DNA of 64,000 nt from JANRKF01 sp964518725 (GCA_964518725.1 CAZFKP010000008.1:1-64000); one strand, 5' to 3'; counted from the first letter of the stretch, positions 18,800-27,272 are shown. Notes: generated by a model not told the origin, from the letters alone. Numbers and translations are program-made.

Positions 18800-19294
18800 A
18801 TGCCGACATCCGCCGCTAAAAACCCTACCATCGCCCTGCAACCCGGCGATACGGCTCCCGCGTTCGACATGGCGGCCAATATCGGCGGGCGGGCGAGCCT
18901 CGCAGGATTCGCCGGGAAAAACATCGTCCTGTATTTCTACCCGAAGGACGACACCCCCGGCTGCACCATCGAAGCAAAGGACTTCCGTGATTTCATCCAG
19001 GACTTCGACAAGGCGAACACCATCATCGTCGGCGTGTCGAAAGACTCGGTAAAGAGCCATGACAAATTCAAGGAAAAATACTGCCTGCCCTTCCCGCTCG
19101 GCTCCGATGAGGATGGCAGCGTCTGCGAAGCCTACGGCGTGTGGGTGGAAAAAAGCATGTATGGTAAAAAATACATGGGCGTCCAGCGCGCCACCTTCCT
19201 GATCGATGGCAAGGGTATTATCCGCAATGTCTGGCCGAAAGTATCGGTTGAAGGCCACGCGAAAGAAGTGCTCGAAGCCGCGAAAGCGCTTTAG
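18800..19294 (+). CDS. bcp: Thiol peroxidase Bcp/PrxQ
   Basis: This 164-residue peroxiredoxin has the peroxidatic-Cys motif DDTPGCT (Cys55). The Cys five residues later that many Bcp proteins use as resolving Cys is replaced: the sequence after it is TIEAKDF. Another Cys at about 94 ('EKYCLPF') could take part, or the enzyme may act as a 1-Cys type. Bcp reduces H2O2 and organic hydroperoxides in the cytoplasm using thioredoxin. AAAGGAG (18787-18793) gives a strong ribosome-binding site 6 nt before the ATG. It follows glnE closely (11 nt) and probably ends the fdxA-glnE-bcp operon; the convergent gene overlaps its stop by 4 nt. Confidence 0.94.
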   Translation: MPTSAAKNPTIALQPGDTAPAFDMAANIGGRASLAGFAGKNIVLYFYPKDDTPGCTIEAKDFRDFIQDFDKANTIIVGVSKDSVKSHDKFKEKYCLPFPLGSDEDGSVCEAYGVWVEKSMYGKKYMGVQRATFLIDGKGIIRNVWPKVSVEGHAKEVLEAAKAL

Positions 19295-20253
19295 CGCGTT
19301 AGCTGCGCGTCGGCCTCACGAATCGACTGGTTCACCAGCGCCTCATAATTCGGCGCCCGTTTTTCGCGCTCGGAGAATGTTTTGCTCTCAGCCTGCTCCG
19401 GTTCGGATACCCGGGTCACGACCACCGGCGAGAGCACCGGCTTCGGTTCCGGCAGGTTTACCCGTTTTGGCCATGGCGATCCCAAGCCTCGGCCACTCAG
19501 CAGATCACCTGCAAAATTGCACGCCTGGCGGGTGATGAGCGCGTGACTCACACCGAAATTCATGCCGAACAAGGCGCCAAGCCCGACGGAATAGGCCGTC
19601 ACGGCAGCGGCATTGCCAGCAGCGGAACCGAGCAGTAATTGCGCCGCAGGCATGGCCAGTTGCGCGATCATCGGGCTGGCCGCAACGCCACCCGCCGCCA
19701 CAAGGCCGCCGGTTGCAAGCAGCGCCGTGGCGAATATCAGCCCGCCAACCGCGCCAATCGCGGCAAAAAGCAGCCCGGTCTTCACGTTGAAATAATCAGC
19801 AAAGCGAATTGATTTGGGGTTATCTTCTTCAAGCTGTGACACACGCTCCTGTAGCAGCGTCACATCCGCATCCGGGTTATCCCGTATCTTTTGTTCGATC
19901 TCACGGGCGATCTGGCGACGCTCAAATTCCTTGATGGCGCCTGCCGCACTACCCGCTGCCGGTCCCGCCATCATGCCAATACCCATGCCGCCGGTAATGC
20001 CGAGCGAGGCGAAAATAGCCACCGACTTCGCCACCACCGCCGCACTAAACGGCGCGCTCGCCACCAGCGCAGGCAATACCGGGGCAAGCAACCCGATCAC
20101 AGCCCCGACCGTCATCCCGACCGCACCAATACCCCAAATGGCCGAGGCACGGCGCTTCCACGCACTGTCCCATGTCGCGTCCTGATAGCTCGGCACCTCG
20201 ATTTTTGCCTGCTCTTCGGCGATACGTTGTTGAAGCTCTTCTTCGGAAACCAT
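19291..20253 (-). CDS. Ala/Gly-rich membrane protein of unknown function
   Basis: This encodes 320 residues from the ATG at 20253, preceded by GGGAG at a 5-nt distance; a GTG two codons upstream is less well placed. It has an acidic N-terminus (VSEEELQQRIAEEQAK) and then a pair of small-residue hydrophobic segments (about 40-105) with many Gly/Ala. A charged helical stretch follows (about 110-150, coiled-coil-like), then a second hydrophobic, Gly/Ala-rich block (about 160-240) and a Pro-containing basic C-tail of about 80 residues. The two hydrophobic blocks look like glycine-zipper helical hairpins. No known domain recognised. The arrangement of charged ends with membrane-inserting hairpins is seen in some secreted membrane-active proteins, but that is only a loose resemblance. 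Confidence 0.75.
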   Translation of the reverse strand: MVSEEELQQRIAEEQAKIEVPSYQDATWDSAWKRRASAIWGIGAVGMTVGAVIGLLAPVLPALVASAPFSAAVVAKSVAIFASLGITGGMGIGMMAGPAAGSAAGAIKEFERRQIAREIEQKIRDNPDADVTLLQERVSQLEEDNPKSIRFADYFNVKTGLLFAAIGAVGGLIFATALLATGGLVAAGGVAASPMIAQLAMPAAQLLLGSAAGNAAAVTAYSVGLGALFGMNFGVSHALITRQACNFAGDLLSGRGLGSPWPKRVNLPEPKPVLSPVVVTRVSEPEQAESKTFSEREKRAPNYEALVNQSIREADAQLTR

Positions 20254-20323
20254 ATGCACTCCCAGATGCTGTCATCCTAGCATTTCGAGGGCGCGTTGCA
20301 TATGAAGTTTCTATGACAATGGC

Positions 20324-20668
20324 TTACGCCTGGTTCGCAGCACTGTTACTATCAGTCTCAATAGCCGCAAGCCACTGATTTTCCAGCATATGATTAACGC
20401 CATACTCGCGCTCCATCCGCGCCTGCACCTCGGCAGGCGGCGACTCACCGCTGCCCGATTCCAGCACAGTGCCGTAATCACCGATGTCGAACCCGCCGCG
20501 CTCACAGGCAAATTTAAACGCGCTTGCCATGCTGGGTTTCATGCATAAATACGCCCAGATCGGCTTGTTTTCAGCGCTGCTGCCACGACACAGGATAATC
20601 ATGGTGCAGAGCAGGTCGGCAACTGCATGCGAGGAAATTGGCAGGGGACCGGCGGTATGCTTATTCAT
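20324..20668 (-). CDS. Small hypothetical protein, coupled to the gene at 20665
   Basis: This encodes 114 residues and starts in an ATGA overlap with the stop of the upstream small gene, which supports it being translated. It contains 'SHAVADLLCTMIILCRGSS' and 'KPSMASAFKFACERGGFD', with three Cys in the first half, and a Glu/Arg-rich region 'PAEVQARMEREYG'. No signal peptide or clear transmembrane helix. I do not recognise a family. With its partner it forms a two-gene minus-strand unit between the membrane protein gene and the pseudopilin gene. Confidence 0.6.
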   Translation of the reverse strand: MNKHTAGPLPISSHAVADLLCTMIILCRGSSAENKPIWAYLCMKPSMASAFKFACERGGFDIGDYGTVLESGSGESPPAEVQARMEREYGVNHMLENQWLAAIETDSNSAANQA

Positions 20669-20907
20669 GAGCGCCCCAAATCTGTGTTATTTATCCTGGT
20701 AGCGACTAATTGCTGGGGAACATCGCCTTCATGAGAGGCGGACGGAAGCCCCGCCGCACGTTCTGGCATCGTCGCCAGCGCACGCTCCGGATCAGCGTGC
20801 CGGAGTGCCGTGCTGGCAGATTGCGCTGCCGCGGTAATCACCGGCGCAACCCCTGAAAACTGGCCGTTCATTGCAACAACCATCGGCACGATTGTGGTAA
20901 AAAACAT
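20665..20907 (-). CDS. Small hypothetical protein
   Basis: This encodes 80 residues. A good ribosome-binding site (AGGGGG, 5 nt spacing) precedes the ATG at 20907. The N-terminus (MFFTTIVPMVVAMNG) is hydrophobic but short. The rest is Ala-rich and polar. The stop overlaps the start of the next gene (ATGA), so both are probably made from one mRNA. No family recognised; the function is unknown. Confidence 0.55.
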   Translation of the reverse strand: MFFTTIVPMVVAMNGQFSGVAPVITAAAQSASTALRHADPERALATMPERAAGLPSASHEGDVPQQLVATRINNTDLGRS

Positions 20908-20998
20908 AGTTCCCCCTTTTGCCTCGATTATAGCAAGGAAGTAATTAATATTTGTATAATTTTATTAACCAATTGGAATATCAGGCGGCTGAGACAGC

Positions 20999-21811
20999 CT
21001 AGGGATGCAATTCGGAATAGGTATAGAAAAACTGCTTGGTATAATACCGCCCGATATCGTCGAAATTGGTTTTAGAGTCGGTGGCGGAAGTTGGTAATGT
21101 ACGCTGTATCCGGATCAGGCGGTTCGTATCCGCCGCCGCCGCCGCCGCATCATCGCACATGCAGTTTTCCTGTTCGGCCGCGTTGGTGATGCCAGCACTT
21201 AACCGGTTGCCCGCCACGTTGAACGCGCCGTGACCGTTCGCCCCATGACTGAGCACCACGGCAAATACATCCTCGCTGAGCGTAGCGCCACTTTCATCCT
21301 GCACATTGAGCAGGTTGCTATCGGTGACGCCCGCCGTGCCGTTAATGCCGGTGAAATTCGTGCTGTTGTTAGCTTCTTTATCAACATAATAGGTGAACTG
21401 GTTGCCCCACGGGTCGAACGCGATTCCATCGGGAAGCCCCAGCGTGCGTACAGGCACACTACCGCCGAACACGCTGATCCCACCGTCGGAGCTGTTGATA
21501 TTCGAGCTGATCGTCGCGCCAACACTGCAATCTCCCGCCGCGCCATCCGCTTGCAACCCGAAATTCGCGTCTGTCCGCGCCAACGAGGAATCGCCCGGAC
21601 ACGGCAATTTGTTATTCAGTAAACGGTAGTTATACAACGCCTCACCGATGCGGGCGAGCTTATCATCCAGCTCATCACGCTGCGCCACCCGGATACGCTG
21701 GTTCTCAATGGTCACAATCCCGGCGATCAGCAGCGAAATAATCAGCACGCTGATGGACAATTCAACCAACGTAAAGCCCTGCTGTGAGCCAATTTTTCTG
21801 CGAGAACCCAT
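20999..21811 (-). CDS. Type IV pilin/pseudopilin-like protein (prepilin N-terminus)
   Basis: This 270-residue protein has a prepilin-peptidase site: a short basic leader (MGSRRKIGSQQG) followed by FTLVELSISVLIISLLIAG, with the methylated-Phe position and Glu5 intact. The remainder has a soluble globular head with several Cys (including 'ENCMCDD') and the segment 'LGLPDGIAFDPWGNQFTYYV', which is common in GspG/GspH-like pseudopilins and prepilin-type proteins. Such proteins assemble into periplasmic pseudopili or pili. No secretin, ATPase or prepilin peptidase gene is adjacent, so the partner machinery must be encoded elsewhere. It is divergent from bfd. Confidence 0.85.
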   Translation of the reverse strand: MGSRRKIGSQQGFTLVELSISVLIISLLIAGIVTIENQRIRVAQRDELDDKLARIGEALYNYRLLNNKLPCPGDSSLARTDANFGLQADGAAGDCSVGATISSNINSSDGGISVFGGSVPVRTLGLPDGIAFDPWGNQFTYYVDKEANNSTNFTGINGTAGVTDSNLLNVQDESGATLSEDVFAVVLSHGANGHGAFNVAGNRLSAGITNAAEQENCMCDDAAAAAADTNRLIRIQRTLPTSATDSKTNFDDIGRYYTKQFFYTYSELHP

Positions 21812-21919
21812 AGAGTGCCAGTATAAAGGCTGGCCGACAATATTTCCATCAGATAATCAGCAGGCGATACCCCAACCGATTGATTATTTTGTAATGACGT
21901 TGCAGATTTTTCTTGCGGT

Positions 21920-21934
21920 TGAGAATCATTCTCA
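21920..21934. promoter_or_regulatory. Fur-like 7-1-7 palindrome upstream of bfd
   Basis: TGAGAAT-C-ATTCTCA is a perfect 7-1-7 inverted repeat, the core form of a Fur box. It ends 14 nt before the bfd start codon, in the 137-nt divergent gap shared with the pseudopilin gene. Its position before an iron-storage gene pair makes iron control likely. Which regulator binds (Fur, Irr or another) is not known. Confidence 0.7.
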
Positions 21935-21948
21935 CTATTATGTAGGAC

Positions 21949-22128
21949 ATGATTATCTGTATCTGCAACGCAATTCGCGACAAACATTTAGAAGGCGTCA
22001 TCGCCGAAGGCGCTGCCAGCGTCTGTGATGCATTTGCTCGGATGGGTTGCCGCCCAGTGTGCGGCAAATGCGTGCCGGAAATGCGCGATGCCATGCAGTC
22101 GCGCAACGCACTGTGCGCGTCCAAATAA
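21949..22128 (+). CDS. bfd: Bacterioferritin-associated ferredoxin
   Basis: This 59-residue protein starts MIICICNAIRDKHL and carries the four Bfd [2Fe-2S] ligands as C-x-C near the N-terminus and C-x-x-x-C-x-x-C in 'CRPVCGKC'. Usual length for Bfd is about 60-75. Bfd binds bacterioferritin and passes electrons to its haem so that stored ferric iron is reduced and released. It sits 78 nt upstream of bfr on the same strand and directly behind a Fur-like palindrome, the classic arrangement. Small size makes it easy to miss. Confidence 0.93.
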   Translation: MIICICNAIRDKHLEGVIAEGAASVCDAFARMGCRPVCGKCVPEMRDAMQSRNALCASK

Positions 22129-22206
22129 GAACCGTTTGCACTTGACTTCCCTTAAGCTTTCTTTCATCAAATGCGGCTACGACATAGCGCAACGAAAGGA
22201 AGCGAC

Positions 22207-22671
22207 ATGGCCACCGACAAGGAAATCCTCAAGCACCTGAATATCATCCTGAGAAATGAATTGACCGCGATCAATCAGTATTTTCTCCATGCGCGGATGC
22301 TGAAACATATGGGACTGATGAAACTCGCCGACCACGAATACAAGGAATCGATCGACGAGATGAAACATGCCGACATGCTGGTGGAGCGGATTTTATTCCT
22401 CAAAGGCCTGCCCAACCTGCAAGACCTCGGCAAGCTGTTCATCGGCGAAACGGTGGAAGAAATCCTGAAATGCGATCTGAAACTTGAAAACAAAGCCAAC
22501 CTCGACCTGAAGGCGGCGATCACCTACTGCGAATCAAAACAAGATTACGCCAGTGCCGATATCCTGCACCGCATTCTGGAAAGTGAAGAAGAGCACGTGC
22601 TATTCATACAGACCCAGCTTAGCCTCATCGCCGCGATGGGTGCCGCCGCCTACATGCAAACCCAGATATAG
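22207..22671 (+). CDS. bfr: Bacterioferritin
   Basis: This encodes 154 residues from the ATG at 22207 (AGGAAG just upstream); a longer frame upstream of it has no family similarity. Residues match E. coli Bfr numbering: Glu18 in 'NELTAINQYF', Glu51 and His54 around Met52 in 'DEMKHAD', Glu94, and Glu127/His130 in 'SEEEH'. Thus both the dinuclear ferroxidase centre and the axial haem-ligand Met52 are kept. The protein forms a 24-subunit iron-storage shell with haem at the subunit interfaces. It is partnered with bfd upstream and followed 16 nt later by a cyclophilin gene. Confidence 0.97.
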   Translation: MATDKEILKHLNIILRNELTAINQYFLHARMLKHMGLMKLADHEYKESIDEMKHADMLVERILFLKGLPNLQDLGKLFIGETVEEILKCDLKLENKANLDLKAAITYCESKQDYASADILHRILESEEEHVLFIQTQLSLIAAMGAAAYMQTQI

Positions 22672-22687
22672 CCAACAGAGGATGACT

Positions 22688-23257
22688 ATGAACCGTTCAC
22701 TCGCCATTGCCGTTGCATTATTTTTCACTTTCACGTTAGGAGCGCTCCCCATGGCCAAAAAAGCCAAAGCACAAGAAAATCAGCTGGAAAACACGCTTTA
22801 CCTCGATCTGAAAGATGGCCGCGTCGTCATCGAAATGCGCCCTGATCTCGCGCCAAAACATGTGAAACGCATCAAGGAACTGGTGCGTCAGGGGTTTTAT
22901 GACGGCGTCGTATTCCACCGCGTGATTGAAGGCTTCATGGCGCAAACCGGCGATCCGACCGGCACCGGCTCGGGTGGATCGGGTCAGAAAATCAAGGCCG
23001 AGTTCAGCAAAGAACCGCACATGCGCGGCGCGGTGTCCATGGCGCGTGCAGCCGATATCAACAGCGCCGACAGCCAGTTCTTCATTGTGCTATCCGCTTC
23101 CACCTACCTTGACGGCCAATATACCTACTGGGGCAAGGTGACGAAGGGCATGGAGTTTGTCGACCACATCAAAAAAGGCGATAAGTCGGATAACGGTTCG
23201 GTCGAGAATCCCGATAAAATCATCAAAATGCAGGTGGCGGCTGACGTCAAAGAATAG
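22688..23257 (+). CDS. Periplasmic cyclophilin-type peptidyl-prolyl isomerase
   Basis: This encodes 189 residues from the ATG at 22688, chosen over an ATG six bases upstream because AGAGG lies 6 nt before it. An N-terminal signal peptide (about residues 1-28, ending near 'KAKAQ') is followed by a complete cyclophilin domain: 'GVVFHRVIEGFMAQTGDPTG' with the catalytic Arg, 'DSQFFIVL' and 'GKVTKGMEFVDHIKKGD'. It catalyses cis-trans isomerisation of prolyl bonds, helping protein folding in the periplasm. Its stop overlaps the GTG start of queA by one base, a gene pairing seen in several alphaproteobacteria. Confidence 0.94.
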   Translation: MNRSLAIAVALFFTFTLGALPMAKKAKAQENQLENTLYLDLKDGRVVIEMRPDLAPKHVKRIKELVRQGFYDGVVFHRVIEGFMAQTGDPTGTGSGGSGQKIKAEFSKEPHMRGAVSMARAADINSADSQFFIVLSASTYLDGQYTYWGKVTKGMEFVDHIKKGDKSDNGSVENPDKIIKMQVAADVKE

Positions 23258-24288
23258 TGCTCACCTCGCTATTTGATTTTCATCTTCCCGAATCGCTGAT
23301 CGCCAGCTCCCCCGCCGAACCGCGTGACGCGTCACGCATGCTAGTGGTCGCGCCGGATGGCCTGAAGGATAGCCTGACCGCCGATTTTGCGGCTCACCTG
23401 AAGCCGGGTGATATCGTGATATTCAACGATACCCGCGTCATCCCCGCCCGGCTGATCGGCACACGTGGCGAGGCCGCTATCGAGATATTACTGCACAAGC
23501 AGCAATCGCCCGGCATCTGGCAATGCTTCGCCAAACCCGCCAAGAAATTGAAGCCGGGTGACACGGTTCGTTTTGCTGAGAATTTTTCCGCAACCGTCAG
23601 CGAGAAAAACGCCGACGGGCAGGTTATTCTGGCGTTTGATCCGCATGGATTTCGTGAAAAACTGCTGACTCACGGCCAGATGCCGCTGCCGCCCTACATT
23701 GAAAAAAAACGCAAGGCCAATGCCTCTGATGCTACCTGTTACCAGACTGTCTACGCCCGGCATGATGGCTCGGTGGCAGCTCCCACCGCCGGGCTGCACT
23801 TCACCCCCTCCCTGCTCGCCGCCATTGATGCGGCAGGCGCACAGCGCGCACATATTACTCTGCATGTCGGCGGCGGAACCTTCCTGCCGGTCAAAACCGA
23901 GGATACGAGCGAACATGTGATGCATAGCGAATGGGCGCACGTTTCCGCCGAAACCGCCCATGCCATCAACACTACAAAGGCGCAGGGAGGACGTGTCGTT
24001 GCCGTGGGAACAACATCCCTACGCACGCTCGAATCCGCCACCGATGATAAGGGAGCGGTGCAGCCATTCGAGGGGGAAACCAATATTTTTATTACCCCCG
24101 GCTACCAGTTTAAATGCGTGGACATGCTGCTCACCAACTTCCATCTGCCGCGCTCCACGCTGTTCATGTTAGTTTCGGCCTTCAGCGGATTAGAAACCAT
24201 GCAGGCCGCCTACCAACACGCCATCGCACAGCACTACCGCTTCTATTCCTACGGTGATGCCTGCCTGCTCAGCCGTAGCGACCGGTGA
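23257..24288 (+). CDS. queA: tRNA preQ1(34) S-adenosylmethionine ribosyltransferase-isomerase
   Basis: This 343-residue protein has the full QueA pattern: 'FDFHLPESLIASSPAEPRDASR'-like opening (first 18 residues), 'DIVIFNDTRVIPARLIG' (about 52-68), 'PLPPYIEKK', 'APTAGLHFTPSLL' and the C-terminal 'LLTNFHLPRSTLFMLVSAFSG'. It transfers the ribosyl part of SAM to preQ1 in tRNA anticodons, giving epoxyqueuosine. It starts with GTG sharing one base with the preceding stop (TAGTG). Its end overlaps pstB on the other strand by 20 nt. tgt, the usual neighbour, is not in this window on this side. Confidence 0.96.
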   Translation: MLTSLFDFHLPESLIASSPAEPRDASRMLVVAPDGLKDSLTADFAAHLKPGDIVIFNDTRVIPARLIGTRGEAAIEILLHKQQSPGIWQCFAKPAKKLKPGDTVRFAENFSATVSEKNADGQVILAFDPHGFREKLLTHGQMPLPPYIEKKRKANASDATCYQTVYARHDGSVAAPTAGLHFTPSLLAAIDAAGAQRAHITLHVGGGTFLPVKTEDTSEHVMHSEWAHVSAETAHAINTTKAQGGRVVAVGTTSLRTLESATDDKGAVQPFEGETNIFITPGYQFKCVDMLLTNFHLPRSTLFMLVSAFSGLETMQAAYQHAIAQHYRFYSYGDACLLSRSDR

Positions 24289-25027
24289 TATAATCTTGTG
24301 TCTGCTTTTCTTTAGGAGCGGTGAATATCTGGCTGGTTGCACCGCTTTCCACCACTTTGCCCAGATGGAAAAAACACGTCTGCTGTGACACGCGAGCCGC
24401 CTGCTGCATCGAGTGGGTAACGATAACGATGGTGAATTGCTGTTTCAGCTCGTCGATCAGCTCCTCGATTTTGGCAGTGGCGATCGGGTCAAGCGCCGAG
24501 CACGGCTCATCCATCAGGATAATGTCCGGATTCACCGCAATGGTGCGGGCAATGCACAGGCGCTGCTGCTGGCCGCCGGATAAACCGGTCGCCGGCTCGT
24601 GCATCCGCTCTTTCACCTCATCGAACAACCCGGCTTTTTTGAGTGACGTTTCCACCACGCCATCAAGCTCCGATTTGCTGGAGGTGAGGTTATGAATGCG
24701 AACGCCATAGGCCACATTGTCGTAAATGGATTTTGGAAATGGGTTGGGCTTCTGGAACACCATGCCGATCCAGCGGCGAAGCAGCACAACATCTTCTTCC
24801 GGTGCATTCACGTCTTTACCATCGACCATAATGCGCCCTTCTACCCGGCAGCCATCAATAATGTCATTCATACGGTTGATGCAGCGAAGCAAGGTGGATT
24901 TGCCACAGCCGGACGGGCCGATCAACGCCGTCACCTGCCGCTCGGGCATGGCGATGTTGACGTCGAACAGCGCCTGCTTGGCGCCATAAAACACGTTGAT
25001 GTTTTCTACAGAAATTTTATTGGTCAT
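24269..25027 (-). CDS. pstB: Phosphate ABC transporter ATPase PstB
   Basis: This 252-residue ABC ATPase has Walker A GPSGCGKST (residues 37-45), signature LSGGQQQR, Walker B IILMDEPCSALDP and the switch His in 'IVTHSMQQA'. The sequence 'SMQQAARVSQQTCFFHLGKV' is diagnostic for PstB. It powers high-affinity phosphate import with PstC and PstA, encoded just upstream on the same strand (1-nt gap to pstA). The operon ends here; phoU, often next, is absent, and a convergent queA overlaps the 3' end by 20 nt. Confidence 0.97.
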   Translation of the reverse strand: MTNKISVENINVFYGAKQALFDVNIAMPERQVTALIGPSGCGKSTLLRCINRMNDIIDGCRVEGRIMVDGKDVNAPEEDVVLLRRWIGMVFQKPNPFPKSIYDNVAYGVRIHNLTSSKSELDGVVETSLKKAGLFDEVKERMHEPATGLSGGQQQRLCIARTIAVNPDIILMDEPCSALDPIATAKIEELIDELKQQFTIVIVTHSMQQAARVSQQTCFFHLGKVVESGATSQIFTAPKEKQTQDYITGRYG

Positions 25028-25028
25028 G

Positions 25029-26273
25029 TCACCATCTCACTTCAAATTTTTTGCGTAAATAAATCGCAGTGGCGTTCATCAGTAATAGCAGGATCAGCAG
25101 CACCAGAATCCCCGCCGCCGTCTTCTCAGCAAACCCGGCTTCCGGGCTGCTCGCCCACAAATAGACCTGCACCGGCATCGCCGTCGCCGCGCTCGTGAAC
25201 CCGGTCGGGATATCGGCGACAAAAGCCACCATGCCGATCATCAGCAGCGGCGCCGTTTCACCGATGGCGCGCGCCATGCCGAGGATGGTGCCGGTCATGA
25301 TACCCGGCATAGACAGCGGCAGCGTATGGTGCCAGCACACCTGTACCGGCGACGCACCGAGAGCCAGCGCACCCTGTTTGATCGAGGGCGGGATGGATGC
25401 AAGCGCTGTGCGCGTGGCGATGATGATAACCGGGAACACCATCAGCGCCAGCGTCAATCCGCCCACCAGCGACGCCGAACGCGGCAAATGCATGACATTG
25501 ATATAGACCGCAAGCCCCAGCAGCCCATACACAATGGATGGCACCGCCGCAAGGTTGTTCACATTCACTTCAACCAGGGTGGAGAAACGGCTTTTGGGCG
25601 CAAATTCTTCAAGATACACCGCCGACATCACCCCAATCGGAAATGCTGCCAGCAGGCAAACGATTATGGTAAAAAACGACCCGGCCATCGCACCAAGAAA
25701 TCCAGCACTTTCCGGCGAACGTGAATCCGCCTTGGTAAAGAACCCGACATCAAAACTGCGGGTGAGAGCACCTTCGGAAGCAAGCACCTGCAACGCCTCG
25801 CGTTGGCCGTCGGAAACTTCCGGAGTATCCTTATCCAGCACATAATGCATCACCGCGTTCGATGCCGGAAGCGTGAAATGCCGCGTCGCACCAAGCACGG
25901 CTTCATCTTTTGTCACCGCCTGTTTCAGAATATAGGCAGCACCGCTGCCAAGCAGCTTGAATAGTTCGCGCTGAATGGATGCATCCGCCGCCGGGAATTT
26001 CTCGACCAGTGCCGCACGCAGCACATTGTTGAAACGCGCGGGCGACAACCCCTGCACATCTTCATCCTCTGCCAGCTCCAGAAGCGCCTTGTCCATCCGC
26101 ACTTCCAATACCAGCTCGGTATGCATGAACCCCGGCAGCCCGCGCCACGTGATGCTGCCAAGCAATATGAGCAGGCACGCCACCGCAAACCCGAGCGCCA
26201 GGCGTCCGTACCATTTAAACCGCGCCTCAGCGCGGAGCCTGCGTGCATAATAGTATCCCGGCGTTCTATTCAT
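25029..26273 (-). CDS. pstA: Phosphate ABC transporter permease PstA
   Basis: This encodes 414 residues from the ATG at 26273, preceded by GGGAG. An upstream start at 26297 would overlap pstC by 32 nt and is less likely. The N-terminal transmembrane helix (about 25-45) is followed by a periplasmic insertion of about 150 residues before the permease core, as in other alphaproteobacterial PstA proteins. The core has the EAA-type loop 'IKQGALALGASPVQVCWHHT' with the conserved Gly. It forms the membrane channel with PstC. The 8-nt overlap with the pstC stop suggests coupled translation. Confidence 0.95.
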   Translation of the reverse strand: MNRTPGYYYARRLRAEARFKWYGRLALGFAVACLLILLGSITWRGLPGFMHTELVLEVRMDKALLELAEDEDVQGLSPARFNNVLRAALVEKFPAADASIQRELFKLLGSGAAYILKQAVTKDEAVLGATRHFTLPASNAVMHYVLDKDTPEVSDGQREALQVLASEGALTRSFDVGFFTKADSRSPESAGFLGAMAGSFFTIIVCLLAAFPIGVMSAVYLEEFAPKSRFSTLVEVNVNNLAAVPSIVYGLLGLAVYINVMHLPRSASLVGGLTLALMVFPVIIIATRTALASIPPSIKQGALALGASPVQVCWHHTLPLSMPGIMTGTILGMARAIGETAPLLMIGMVAFVADIPTGFTSAATAMPVQVYLWASSPEAGFAEKTAAGILVLLILLLLMNATAIYLRKKFEVRW

Positions 26274-27228
26274 AACGCTCCCGGTATTTACGAACAATCA
26301 TGAGTGCGATGATATTAAGCGCCAGCGTGACACAAAACAAAGTAAGCCCAAGCGCAAATGCAGCCAGTGTTTTCGGGCTGTCGAATTCATTATCGCCAAC
26401 CAGGAGCGCCACCATCTGCACCGTCACGGTCGTCACCGATTCGAGCGGGTTAAAGGTAAAGTTCGCCGCCATGCCCGCCGCCATCACCACGATCATGGTT
26501 TCACCCACCGCGCGCGACACGGCAAGCAGCACCGCGCCCATGATGCCAGGCAGCGCCGCCGGCAGCACCACCTGCCGGATGGTTTCCGATTTGGTCGCGC
26601 CCATGCCATACGATGCCTCACGGAGCGCGCGCGGCACCGCGCTGATAATGTCATCCGATAGCGAAGATACAAATGGGATAATCATCACCCCCATTACCAA
26701 ACCAGCAGCCAGTGCGCTCTCCGAAGCGATGGACAGGCCGATGATCGCACCGCCATCGCGCAACAGCGGCGCCACGACAATCACCGCAAAATAGCCATAC
26801 ACCACCGTCGGGATTCCGGCGAGGATTTCAAGCGCGGGCTTGATCAGGTTGCGGCGCGCACGCGACAAATATTCCGACATGTAGATCGCTGAAAACAACC
26901 CGGCGGGAATTGCCACCACCATCGCCACCAGCGTGACAAGCATCGTGCCGAGGAACACAGGGATGGCGCCAAATGCGCCGCTGCTTCCCGCCTGGTCGGC
27001 ACGGATGGCCATTTGCGGACTCCATTTCGTACCGAAAATAAAATCCGTCAGCGGCACAAACGAGAAAAACCGCACCGCCTCATACAATACCGACGCAATG
27101 ATAGAAAGCGTGACAAACATGGAGGTGGCGGCCGCCAGCCACAGCACAGCCATCAGCAATTTCACGCCCGGCGACCGGGATATACCCCCACGGGGTATTT
27201 TGCTTGTTTTTGCGGTACTTACCTGCAT
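26266..27228 (-). CDS. pstC: Phosphate ABC transporter permease PstC
   Basis: This 320-residue permease has six predicted helices and the EAA loop 'LREASYGMGATKSETIRQVV'. 'IAGIPTVVYGYFAV'-like sequence (LAGIPTVVYGYFAV) is typical of PstC. It forms the phosphate channel with PstA. No pstS (periplasmic phosphate-binding protein) lies upstream; instead a TlpA-like thioredoxin gene ends 44 nt before it on the same strand and may share its transcript. No Pho-box was recognised, so the control of this operon is open. Confidence 0.95.
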   Translation of the reverse strand: MQVSTAKTSKIPRGGISRSPGVKLLMAVLWLAAATSMFVTLSIIASVLYEAVRFFSFVPLTDFIFGTKWSPQMAIRADQAGSSGAFGAIPVFLGTMLVTLVAMVVAIPAGLFSAIYMSEYLSRARRNLIKPALEILAGIPTVVYGYFAVIVVAPLLRDGGAIIGLSIASESALAAGLVMGVMIIPFVSSLSDDIISAVPRALREASYGMGATKSETIRQVVLPAALPGIMGAVLLAVSRAVGETMIVVMAAGMAANFTFNPLESVTTVTVQMVALLVGDNEFDSPKTLAAFALGLTLFCVTLALNIIALMIVRKYRERYE

Positions 27229-27272
27229 GGCGCTGGTGTAGCCGGCCCATGGCCAGAGTCAAGCAGAAAGGG

